Below are positions 45,011-54,171 of a stretch of 54,171 bases of DNA, piece by piece; position 1 is the stretch's first letter, and the number at the start of each line of letters is the position of its first letter. The DNA lies in contig BPQB01000129.1 of assembly GCA_019973155.2 (NCBI GenBank), forward strand, positions 1-54,171, in the 5' to 3' direction. Source of the DNA: Phanerochaete sordida. Lineage: Eukaryota; Basidiomycota; Agaricomycetes; Polyporales; Phanerochaetaceae. Below the pieces are notes generated by a model. It did not search any database and was not told where the DNA came from. It worked only from the letters and a program-made list of their open reading frames with translations. Position numbers and translations under genes: made by a program.

Positions 45011-48000
45011 ATGGCGCTGCTAGCTTTCGTTCTCGCCGCCTTCCTCTTCCTCGTCGCACCCCATATCGCCCGCACCGCTCCTTCAGATGCTCAGACAGTC
45101 CTCGTCGACCCGCCCAGGCACAGCACGGGCCTGAGCGACACTGTTCAGTGGGATAATTACACGCTTTGGATCGAGGGCCAGCGTGTCTTCCTCCAGTGCG
45201 TGTGCTTACGCTCTCTTCGTGTTTATCCTGCTGACCTTTCGCAGCTCGGGCGAGTTCCACACCTTCCGGCTGCCCGTACCCGACCTATGGCTCGACATCT
45301 TCCAGAAGATGGTCGCCGCGGGCCTGAACAGCGTCAGGTGCGTAGCCATAATCTCGCGGACACCTCCAGCTGTACTTACGAACCTCTAGCATCTACATAC
45401 ACTGGGGGCTAACGAACCCGGCCCCTGGTGTCCTCGACTTTAACGACTGGCGCGCGTTGCAGCCCATGTTCAAGGCCGCCGAACAAGCCGGCATCTTCAT
45501 CGTCCTACGACCAGGTGCGTCTTAGGTCGTGGGAGCGCGAACGTCCAGTGCTGACTCGCGACCTTCAGGCCCTTATATCAACGCCGAAACGACCGCAGGA
45601 GGTCTTGCCCTCTGGTCTACAAGTCTCACCACGAGCGAGCTTCGCACAAATGCCACCGATATCGAGAACTCATGGATGCCATACGTGCAACGTATCATCG
45701 ACGAGGTAAGCCTCTGAGTCGTCTAAATTTGTATGCTATCCCCTGATCTACGTCTCTAGACGAAGGCAAACCAGGTTTCGTCTGGCGGCAGCGTCATCGC
45801 CGTCCAAGTCGGTGCGTCCACTCGAGCGCATCACTCACCTCGTTACGCTGACCCGCTCGCGCTTTCCACAGACAACGAATACTCCCAGTCGCCCATCCAG
45901 CGCGCCGAATACTTCGCGCAGCTCGAGGCGACATACAAGGCCAACGGCATCGTCGTCCCGCTGACATACAACGACCCCGGCGAGGGCCGCAACTTCATCA
46001 ACGGCACCGGCGCCGTCGACATCTACGGCCTCGACTCGTACCCGCAGGGCTTCGACTGCAGCAACCCCACGCGCTGGTCGCCCGTCACGACGAACTACCA
46101 CAGCTACCACGAGTCTGTCGACCCCGGCACCGTTTGGTACATGCCCGAGTTCCAGGGCGGCTCGTTCGACCCCTGGGGCGGCCCCGGCTACGACGCGTGC
46201 GAAGTGCTAACAGGCCCCGACTTCCAGGACGTGTTCTACAAACAGAACTGGGCGTCGAACGTCAAGATGATCTCGTACTACATGCTCTACGGGTGCGTCC
46301 CCTCCCGCGCACCCCACGCGAACGCCCGCTGACGCGTGCGCAGCGGCACGAACTGGGGCGGCATCGCCGCGCCCGTCGTCTACACGTCCTACGACTACGG
46401 CAGCGCCCTGCGCGAGAACCGCGCGCTCTCCCCCAAGTTCGACGAGCTCAAGCGTCAGGGCCTCTTCCTGCGCTCGTCGCCCGAGTTCCGCAAGACCGAC
46501 TGGGTCGGCGACTCCAGCAGTGGCGTTGCCGTCGCGAGCACGAGCAACGCGAGCTTCGCCACGCTCCTGCGCAACCCTGATACCGGCGCGCAGTTCGTCA
46601 TCGTGCGCCAGGCGGACAGCACCTCGACGTGAGTACTATGCGACGTCGGACGTTGTGCGGGTGCTGACGCGAACGCAGGGTCAACATCGCGTTCAACCTC
46701 ACGATACCCACCTCGAACGGCACGCTCACCATCCCGCGCACGCTCTCGACCGGCGTCCAGCTCAACGGCCGGCAGAGCAAGGTCGTCCTCACCGACTACA
46801 CCTTCGGCGACCCCGCGCACGCCAACAAGCTCACGTACTCGACCGCGCCCGTGCTCTTCGCAGGCACCATCGGCGGCACCGACGTCGTCTTCCTCTACGG
46901 CGACGCCGACCAGGGCCACGAGTTCGCCTTCTCCTCCGGCGGCAGCGCCCCCACCACAGCCGCCTTCGCCCCCGGCTTCGCGCCCGGCCTCCAGCTCGTG
47001 AGCGCCCCGCAGAACCCCGCCGACGCCTTCGTCCTCTTCGCCGACACGCACACCGCGAGCACGTTCTTCGCGCCTGCGGTCCCGTCCGGCGCGAAATCAC
47101 TCGCGAACTTCTGGCAGTTCGGCACGAACGACACCGTGCTCGTCGGCGGCCCGCAGCTCGTGCGCAACGCGAGCATCGCCGGCGGCCGCCTCGCGCTCCG
47201 CGGCGACCTCAACGCGAGCACGCCGCTCACGCTCGTCGTGCCCGCGACTGTCTCGTCCGTCTCGTGGAACGGCGTGCCCGTGCCCGTGAAGAACGCGCAA
47301 ACACAGAGCGCGCCCGGCGTGAAGATCCTCGAGGGCGCGCTGACGTTCGGCCTCACGAAGGGCAGCATCAAGGTCCCTGCGCTCACGGGCTGGAAGTTCA
47401 AGGACAGCCTGCCCGAGATCCAGCCCGGCTTCAGCGACGCGGGCTGGGTCACCGCGGACCACACCACGACGAACATCACCGCGAAGCCGCTCTTCGGCGA
47501 CGGCCGCATCCTCTACGGTACGTCCGCGCGCGCCGTTTCGCGCGCTGTCCGGCTGACAATGCGCCGCCGTAGGGTGCGACTATGGCTTCTGCGAGAACAT
47601 TGTGCTCTACCGCGGGCACTTCAACGCGACCGGCGCCGAGACGTCGGTCAACCTGACGCTGAACGGCGGTGCTGGTGAGTTCTCGCGTGCACCTGCGATG
47701 CGTTGCGCCGGGCTCACCGTGCGCGCACAGGCTTCGGTGGCTCGGTGTTCCTCAACGACGGCCTGCTCGGTACGACGAACGGCAGCGCGAACGTCGACCA
47801 AACGAACACGCTGTTCAAGTTCCCGAGCGGCGCTGTCAAAACTGGGAAAGATAACGTGATTACCGTCATCGTGGTATGTCTCTCGGACCTGTGCTCGTCG
47901 TCTTGTCGGCTAATTCGCACTCGTCCCTGTAGGACTCGAGCGGAAACGACGAAGATCCGACTGGTACGCACGTGTAGCATACCTCGGCTCGCACGCGCTG

Positions 48001-48767
48001 ACTGTTATGCAGAGCGTTCTCCGCGCGGCATTTCCGGCTTCCTGCTAAATGGCGGGAACTTCACGACCTGGAAGGTACAGGGTAAGCTCGGCGGATACAC
48101 CAAGTGCGCTATCCCAACCCTTCTCGTCTCAAGCGCTCCGCTGACCGCACCCTTCGCCTAGCTTCCCCGACAAGGTGCGCGGCATCCTGAACGAGGGCGG
48201 CCTCTTCGGCGAGCGCGAGGGCTGGCACCTGCCGGGCTTCGACACCTCGTCCTGGACGTCGCGCGCGCTCTCGTCGGGGCTCCCGGGCGGCACCGCGGGC
48301 GTCGGCTTCTTCGTCACGACGTTCAGCCTCGCCGTGCCCGCGGGCGTCGACGCGATGTTCAGCTTCACGTTCGACAACAACACGAGCGTGCCCGCGGGCC
48401 AGGCCTACCGCGCGCTGCTGTTCGTGAACGGCTGGCAGTATGGCAAGGTGCGTGTGCACGCGGGTTCGAGTCATGGCAGCGTTCGCTAACTCATGTCATT
48501 TTGCGCAGCGCGTCGCGAACATAGGCCCGCAGGCAAAGTTCCCCGTGCCGACTGGGATCTTGAACACTAACGGAAAGAAGTGCGTCGCAACTCCTTGCTT
48601 CACCCTACGCGTGACTGATATCGCTCTACAGCACCGTTGCGGTTGCTCTCTGGGCCCTCGAAAATGCGCCTGTGTCGCCGACGCTCGAACTTGTCCTCGA
48701 CGAGGCTCTCGAGGGTGGTGTGGGACCGGTGGCGGTCAACAACCCGTTGTGGACACGGCGCACATGA
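45011..48767 (+). CDS. Secreted GH35 beta-galactosidase
   Basis: Fifteen exons: 45011-45195, 45245-45337, 45390-45514, 45569-45705, 45760-45811, 45872-46292, 46344-46628, 46679-47518, 47574-47674, 47731-47873, 47933-47963, 48013-48103, 48162-48447, 48509-48579, 48632-48767. They sum to 2,997 nt (998 residues), the usual fungal GH35 length. It hydrolyses terminal beta-D-galactose from oligosaccharides and cell-wall polymers outside the cell. A signal peptide ([17 protein letters not shown]) opens the protein. The TIM barrel shows HSGEFH, IHWG, RPGPYINAE, VQVDNEYSQ with acid/base Glu200, and MPEFQGG with nucleophile Glu290. Beta-rich galactosidase domains follow, including two jelly-roll-like regions (about 665-785 and 835-950). 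An in-frame ATG-like extension back to 44876 lacks signal-peptide character. Decayed relatives lie just upstream on the other strand. Confidence 0.95.
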
Positions 48768-49500
48768 GCGCAACATGGGACGCAGAACAGTAGCTGCTTT
48801 GGATAATGCACCTTGTATGTACATTAGTCTTGGACATTGGAAATTGGAGTTGTGTGTACAATCTGCGGTGTGAGAGCAAGTACAGAGTCTGTGAATATGC
48901 AGTTCTGTGAACAAGGTAGAAGTCAGATGGCGGCCCATGCCTCCAAATGAATAGGTGTGAACTATAACATGCTCTGCTGGGTTACAGGCCCCGCGCTGTT
49001 CCAACTTCATGCACAGTGCACTCCGCAATGGCGAGCCCTGTTCTCTGGCACATGCAGCGCACTGGCCGCCACACCTCTTCATTGACATGTGCAACCAAGC
49101 CCCGATTGTAATGAGCAACAAGGAGTTCTTTTCATCTTCACCTGCTGTATCTGCCTCTGCCGTCTGCAATTGATGTCAGGTTCGCTCAGGCTGGCGGCCT
49201 TGTGGTTCAATGTGGGCACTACTGTAGATTTTCGACCGTAGTGGCGGTAGGTGTGACCTGTGACCCTCACAACTGGGCTGGTCGTAGCGGCGAAGGGCCC
49301 AGTGACCCGTGACAGGCCGCCGCAAAGTGGCAGCGCGTCAGCAGATGGGCACCCCAAGGTGACTGTGCCGCAAGCCAGCAGAATTTCCCAATTTATTCTG
49401 CCTGTCACCCACTGGCTGGGCGTCCTGTGACCTGTGACCATTATAGGTGATTCTGGCATGCGGTTCTTAGGTTATAGGGTGGGTAGAGGGTATGCAATAT
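48768..49500. other. 3' flank of the beta-galactosidase and left edge of the mobile-element block
   Basis: No gene supported. A minus-strand frame (48600-49169) overlaps the last exon of the beta-galactosidase and looks accidental. From about 49250 to 49440 short words recur: GTGACCTGTGACC at about 49252 and 49430, with GTGACCCGTGACAGG between them. These could be subterminal repeats of the transposon to the right. Confidence 0.4.
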
Positions 49501-51045
49501 TGGCCTGATTCTAAGAATGTGCAACCTTCTGCCTGATTCTGCCCGATCATACACCGGTGTGTGATCGGGTAAATGCCCTCAGGTCGACCTGTGCATTAAG
49601 AAATGCTTACTGACTGCTCTGCCCGATCAGACACTGGTGTGTGATCGGGTTGGTACCCTTAGAACGACCTATGCATTGCCTGAAGTGATACAATCGATTT
49701 CTGCATGCCTAGCCTGATTATGGCCTGGTAAGTGCCCTCAGGTCGACCTGTACATTAGAAAATGCTTACTGGCTGCCCTGCCCGATCAGACACCGGTGTA
49801 TGATCGGGAAAGTGCCCTCAGGATGTCCTGTGCATTGCCTGGAGTGACAAAATCAATTTCTGAACGCCTGGCTTGATTAAGCACCAGTGTATGGCCCGGT
49901 AAATGCCCTCAGGTCCACCTGTGCATTAGGAAATGCTTACTGGCTGCTCTGCCCGATCAGACACTGGTGTGTGATCGGGTTAGTGCCCTTAGAACGACCT
50001 ATGCATTGTCTGAAGTGATACAATCGATTCTTGGATGCCTAGCCTGATCAGATGCCAGTATATGGCCCGGTAAGTGCCCTCAGGTCAACCTGCACATTAA
50101 GAAATGCTTACTGGCTGCCCTGCCCGATCAGACACTGGTGTGTGGTCGGGTAGATGCCCTTAGAACGACCTGTATATTGCCTGGAGTGTTGCAATTGATT
50201 TTTGGACGCTCTGCCCGATTGCACACCAGTGTGTGATCGGGTAAATGCCCTCAGGTCGATCTGTACATACTGAATGCTTCCTGACTGTCTAGCCCGACTG
50301 CACATCGGTGTGTGATCGGGTATATGTCCTCAAAACAATCTGTGAGTTGCTCGGAATGTCACAATTGACTTCTGACTGCTCTCAGGTCGCCCTGTGCATA
50401 CAAATTCATTCCTAGCTGCCTAGCCCGACTGCACACCGGTGTGTGATCGGGTAAGTGCCCTTAGAGTGATCTATACATTGCCTGGAGTGACACAATCAAT
50501 TCCTGAATGCCTGGCCCTATCAAACACCAGTGTATAACCAGATAAGTGCCCTCAAGACGTTCTGTGCATTCTCAGAAGTATTACAATTGACCACTGACTT
50601 CTCTGCCAGGTTGAAAACCAGTGTATGATTGAATATGTACCCTCAGAACGATCTGTGAATTGCCTGGAGCCCCACAATTAATTCCTGACTACCCTGCCTG
50701 ATTAAACACCAGTGTAAGATTGAGTAGGCGTCCTCAGGTCAATCTGTGCATACCAAAATGCTTCCTGGCTACCTAGCCCAATTACACACCGGTGTGTGAT
50801 CGGGTGGGTGCCCTCAGAATGACCTGTGCATTATCTGGAGTGGTGCAATTGATTTTTGGCCACCCAGCTCGATTGAACACTAGCGTGTGATCAGATCAAT
50901 GGCCTCAGGTCGACATGAGCATAGGAAATGCTTCCTGACTGCCCTGCCCGATTACACACCGGCGTATGACTGAGTATATGCCCTCAGGATGTTCAAGGCA
51001 TACAGAATGCTTTCTGACTGCCTAGTCTGATGCAGCTGTCATATG
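49500..51045. repeat. Palindromic satellite array, 80-90 bp monomers
   Basis: About 18 diverged monomers. Each has a 26-28 bp palindromic core of the type CCCGATCAnACACCGGTGTG followed by TGATCGGG, then GTGCCCTCAGGTCGACCTGT or CCTTAGAACGACC, and ATGCTTACTGGCTGC or CCTGGAGTGxxACAATTGAT. Clear cores start at 49542, 49622, 49781, 49952, 50123, 50214, 50293, 50424, 50778 and 50946, with worn ones between. In the first part a strong core alternates with a weak one, giving a dimer period of about 165-172 bp. It follows the 3' end of the transposase gene, about 450 bp beyond its stop. Confidence 0.9.
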
Positions 51046-51496
51046 TCTGTCAATAGATGTTCGATATTACACAAAATATAAGACTATACATATTTGCGGC
51101 CGTACAACCTGGCACGACCGCGGCGTAGCACCATATGGAGGCATGGTTATGCTACTAGCAACGGAAGAATGTTCACTGAGCCAAGGACCAGACATCCCAT
51201 ATCTCTTCCAGCAAATGCCTACTATTCCTGAGTATATCAAACTACAGTGTTTCACCGCTCCTTGAAACAGCTAAGGGTTTACGCATATTACAAGGGTCAA
51301 TAGCCCATTTGATGTAAAATAAGTTGCTACCTAATGAATACTATACATGACGCACATACAGGAATATTTACGGAATATCTGGAGCGTTGGGTGAAGAACG
51401 AGACACATGTCTGCATTCTGGCTGTCTTTGTCACATAAACCACTCCTCGAAACAGTGTGTGACAGCGTTACTTACCAAAGAGGGAAATTAGGCGCC
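51046..51496. other. AT-rich spacer between satellite and transposase stop codon
   Basis: AT-rich, with no recognised gene. It probably carries the 3' UTR of the minus-strand transposase. Confidence 0.5.
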
Positions 51497-53722
51497 TCAT
51501 TCTTCGTCGCTGCTGTAGCCAATGTCAGGGCCCTCGTCGGAGCTTGGGCTGTCAACATCCATGTCTGAGTCGCTCTGTTCGCTGTCTGAGGTCTCAAGAG
51601 AGTCCTGGATGCTTTTCTTCGTGGGGCACTTGGGTTTCTTGGGTAAATCCTTGGTCTTGACACCGCGGTCCCGGAGTCTGTCGCATTGTTGGGCCCAAAG
51701 CTTGACTGCAACTTGATGTTTGGCCTGGGTATCAGCCCAGAGAGAGGCCAGGTGTTCCTTCTGGGCCTTCTTCTGCTCCTGCACTGTCTTTCGGTCTGCC
51801 TTTTTCCTTGCTTCTTCCTTGCGTCTTTCATCGCGTTCTACGACCTTGAGATAGACTGCGTCATTGGTAAGAACACCACCTCGAGGATCTATGAGAAGAT
51901 TGTCTTCTTTCTTCTTCAGCTTCTTCTGCTCTTTCCCTCGGAGTTGCCTGTTGAGCTTCTTCAAGTACAGGTGCTGGAATACAAGCTCTGTGTTTTGCTT
52001 CTGAATTTGAGTGTCCTTGTGTAGCACAGCTGCTTGTAGAGCTTGGATTTCGGCCTGCTGCTGTAGAATAAGGGCTTGAGCATCTGCAATGTTGTCTGGG
52101 AGCTCCTGGGAATCTGTAGAGAGTTGGCTTTGGCAGGAAATTGACTCGGTGGGCTGATATGTGAATTGAGGGATAGGGAAGTCCGATGTAATGGCAGTGT
52201 CGTCAATCAATGGTCGTGCTGCAGATGAGGAAGCCATGGCTGAAACAACAAGACGGCGGCTGGCAGAGGGGGATACAGATGCATCAATGGGGAGAGTAAT
52301 GGTGGATGGTCCAGGTGTTGGAGGATGATCAGAGATAGGGGAGGAGGGTGTAGCCTGCTGAAGCTCGTATGTCGCAGGATCGAGCTCAAATGCAGTGGGA
52401 GGGTCGTCTTCAAGAGCTTGTAGAACAGTCTGCACTGGGCTGGCAGGTGTAGGAAGGGGAAATGAGCCACGAATGGACGTTGCTTGACTTGGCTTGGTCT
52501 GCGTGTACGAAATGGCGTCAGGATTGTAGGGGGAGAGCCCAGTCTTTTCGAAGGCCATCTTGACAGTCTCAGGGGTGAAAGCCTTGAGAAAGGCACGGCC
52601 AAAAACGTGGGTAAAGTCGTTCTTGCTGACACCTGTGTTGTGCTCATCTTCAAAGAGCTTGACGCTTCTGGCGAGTTCATCTTTCAAGCGTGCGAAGCAA
52701 ACAACGTCCAAGCCTTGAAGAACATGTGTGCAGTGAGGAGGATAGCCAAGGATGTGGATATTGCGAGCCCTGGCAGCTTCCAATAGCTCTCGGCTGTAGT
52801 GGGTGGAGTGGCAGTCGACGAATAGTGCTCGTGGTCTTCCAGCAGCCTTCTCTTTAGTCTGCTTGTCAAAGTCGTTGATAAGCCAGCTAACCATGATTTC
52901 ACTCGTCATGTAGCCCTTGGCTGAGCAGGTAAACGAGGCATTTGCCACGTTGTTCTCCCTCCAGTCTGCGTTGATACGCTGTCCCTTGAACACCAGCAAC
53001 GGGTTGAGTACGGTGCCATCAGCGCAGACAACGACCCAGGCAGTTGCACCCTCGCGGTTGGCATCCACTTGAACATGTTGGATCTTCGCTCCTCGGCGCC
53101 CGATGACCTGACGTTTGATAGTAAGGCCATACTGGCCCCAAGTTTCGTCGCCTGCGTAGCTGTCTTCGTCCCGGATGCCCATGTCAACGTAGTAGGGCTT
53201 GACAACACTGTTGAACCAATATTTGAGTGCTTCAGGGTTGAGAGACTTAGCTCGAATGCTCTCCAAGTGCTTTCCCCAGTGTATCTGCAACTCGTCTGCA
53301 TGCTCGTCCAAGAAGCGAGTGGCCCAGTTCTTCCCCACCACCTCTGCCTCCTCCCCTGCTTCCTTGGCCTTTTCGTTGACAAGTTCTTGAACCATCTTGC
53401 GCACTTCATCTGGAGAGACTGCCATGGCACGGTCAGCAGACTCCAAGATGAAGTCTACCAGAACACGTTCCTGGACGGGGGTGAGAAGTCGCTTCAAGGC
53501 GTTGAACTCTTGTATGGTGCGATTTCCAGGCTTGACAGCACGGCTGAGCGTGACATGATTGACCTTGAACTGGCCTGCAAGCTGACGAAGGCTTCGCTTC
53601 TTGATATTGGCAGGCTTGAGCTGGTCTTGCTGGTAGGCCGCGACAGCTGACTTGAGCCGCTCTTCATTATGACGGCGCTGTTTGATCGCAATTTGGTTCT
53701 TGGATAATGCCCGGCGACCCAT
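51497..53722 (-). CDS. Pogo/CENP-B-like DDE transposase
   Basis: A single open frame of 741 residues, without introns. The N-terminus has a Psq-type helix-turn-helix (about 20-66, SLRQLAGQFKVNHVTLSRAV), then a CENP-B-type DNA-binding segment with NWATRFLDEH (about 132-141). The DDE domain has catalytic Asp192 (YAGDETWGQYG), Asp303 (LFVDCHSTHYS) and Asp339 (LQGLDVVCF); 35 residues separate the last two, giving DD35D. A Ser/Thr/Pro-rich middle, a long coiled coil (about 540-700) and an acidic tail (ending SSDEE) follow. It would cut and paste DNA by the Tc1/mariner-superfamily mechanism, normally with TA target sites. Codon use is less G/C-ending than in the neighbouring genes. The frame is intact, so the insertion looks recent. 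Terminal inverted repeats were not found. Confidence 0.92.
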   Translation of the reverse strand: MGRRALSKNQIAIKQRRHNEERLKSAVAAYQQDQLKPANIKKRSLRQLAGQFKVNHVTLSRAVKPGNRTIQEFNALKRLLTPVQERVLVDFILESADRAMAVSPDEVRKMVQELVNEKAKEAGEEAEVVGKNWATRFLDEHADELQIHWGKHLESIRAKSLNPEALKYWFNSVVKPYYVDMGIRDEDSYAGDETWGQYGLTIKRQVIGRRGAKIQHVQVDANREGATAWVVVCADGTVLNPLLVFKGQRINADWRENNVANASFTCSAKGYMTSEIMVSWLINDFDKQTKEKAAGRPRALFVDCHSTHYSRELLEAARARNIHILGYPPHCTHVLQGLDVVCFARLKDELARSVKLFEDEHNTGVSKNDFTHVFGRAFLKAFTPETVKMAFEKTGLSPYNPDAISYTQTKPSQATSIRGSFPLPTPASPVQTVLQALEDDPPTAFELDPATYELQQATPSSPISDHPPTPGPSTITLPIDASVSPSASRRLVVSAMASSSAARPLIDDTAITSDFPIPQFTYQPTESISCQSQLSTDSQELPDNIADAQALILQQQAEIQALQAAVLHKDTQIQKQNTELVFQHLYLKKLNRQLRGKEQKKLKKKEDNLLIDPRGGVLTNDAVYLKVVERDERRKEEARKKADRKTVQEQKKAQKEHLASLWADTQAKHQVAVKLWAQQCDRLRDRGVKTKDLPKKPKCPTKKSIQDSLETSDSEQSDSDMDVDSPSSDEGPDIGYSSDEE

Positions 53723-54081
53723 AGTTATGTGTGAAGATGATTCAGAGTGGCGAGCACGTTGTGGGATTAAAGAGAAGTGTTACAAGTGGCCTGGCCACCC
53801 AGACATTTGCTCCAAGTCCCTGCGCGCTGTTTCGGCGCTTATTGAGCGCTTAAGCGCCGAAATGTCACGCTCAGGGAGAAGCAGCAGCAACATGCTGTGT
53901 GCTTGCTTATGGCAGCCGTGCAAAATTCCAGAAATAATTGCACATGCTCTGAGGACATCAGGCTATGTATAATAAATGGCTTGGGTACTTCTATGTAATA
54001 AATAACCCGGTATAAGGCAAATAAGCTTGCTGTTTCATCTGTTTCCTATATATTTGAAATCCCGGAAGCAGGGCTCCTTCC
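53723..54081. other. 5' flank of the transposase with a strong hairpin
   Basis: Promoter side of the minus-strand transposase. It contains the inverted repeat at 53830-53862 and an AT-rich part (53970-54060) with ATAATAAATGG and GTAATAAATAACC. No further gene is seen. Confidence 0.45.
53830..53862. repeat. Perfect 11-bp inverted repeat upstream of transposase
   Basis: TTTCGGCGCTT (53830-53840) and AAGCGCCGAAA (53852-53862) flank an 11-base spacer that itself contains GAGCGCTT. It lies 108 bp before the ATG. A transposase-binding site or a hairpin is possible. Confidence 0.8.
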
Positions 54082-54171
54082 GCGTCCAAACGGCCCATTC
54101 GGGGGCCAGTTCTTGTGCGCTCCGCGTCCAAATGGCCCATTCGGGGGCCAGTTCTTGTGCGCTCCGCGTCC
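54082..54171. repeat. 42-bp tandem repeat reaching the window edge
   Basis: The unit begins GCGTCCAAAYGGCCCATTCG and continues GGGGCCAGTTCTTGTGCGCTCC. Two full units start at 54082 and 54124, and a third starts at 54166. The copies differ at one base (C or T). Each unit contains GGCCC..GGGGCC. The array continues beyond the window. Confidence 0.95.

Noticed and set aside
46520..47572. 350-codon plus-strand frame rich in R, H and A
   Set aside because: It is an out-of-frame shadow of the beta-galactosidase exons, which carry the GH35 motifs in another frame.
48600..49169. Minus-strand frame of 189 codons
   Set aside because: It lies antisense to the last exon and 3' flank of the beta-galactosidase and has no recognisable content.
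49500..51045. CRISPR-like array
   Set aside because: Repeats alternate with equally repetitive spacers, monomers diverge steadily, and the genome is eukaryotic. It is a satellite.

Overview
This is eukaryotic DNA, most likely from a GC-rich agaricomycete basidiomycete (possibly Polyporales; this is inferred from gene families and style, not from a marker gene). The genes are cut by many 44-61 bp GT..AG introns (donors GTGCGT, GTACGY and GTGAGT), with G/C-ending codons. The families are typical of mushrooms: F-box/LRR-like proteins, a GH35 beta-galactosidase, a pogo-type DDE transposase and Ty1/copia remnants. No prokaryotic operons, rRNA, tRNA or CRISPR array were seen.

Layout. (1) 1-122: the 5' end of a copia-type polyprotein on the minus strand, running off the window, followed by possible LTR sequence. 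(2) 1054-8589: one ten-exon gene for a 2,350-residue protein joining a ZNFX1/NFX1-type SF1 helicase, a Cys/His zinc region and three CbbX/SpoVK-type AAA+ modules. (3) 10.4-14.4 kb: two tandem F-box-like paralogues on the minus strand. (4) 15.3-36.1 kb: a repeat-rich, gene-poor stretch. A degenerate unit of about 4.7 kb lies at 15.3-20.0 (+), again in part at 20.5-22.3 (+), and as an inverted copy at 31.2-36.1 (-). Between them are 4 kb of extremely GC-rich DNA and a C2H2 zinc-finger transcription-factor gene (26727-30093) with a 1.1-kb intron between its two fingers. (5) 36.6-40.0 kb: two F-box/LRR-like genes on the plus strand; the second is a relative of the 10-14 kb pair. (6) 40.2-44.9 kb: three tandem decayed copies (period about 2.08 kb) of the 3' part of a GH35 gene on the minus strand. 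(7) 45011-48767: an intact 15-exon secreted GH35 beta-galactosidase on the plus strand. (8) 49.5-54.2 kb: a mobile-element block with a palindromic satellite of 80-90 bp monomers, an uninterrupted 741-residue pogo/CENP-B-like DDE transposase, and a 42-bp tandem repeat at the window edge.

The exon models for the helicase-AAA gene (7,053 nt) and the beta-galactosidase (2,997 nt) were assembled by hand. Both sum to exact multiples of three and restore family motifs across every junction. The genes do not form one pathway. The window reads as a few housekeeping or nucleic-acid-surveillance genes set in a zone of F-box expansion, inverted segmental duplication and transposon insertion. The most unusual items are the helicase/triple-AAA+ fusion, the large inverted repeat with conserved but decayed splice signals, the beta-galactosidase pseudogene array beside its intact relative, and the palindromic satellite beside the transposase.
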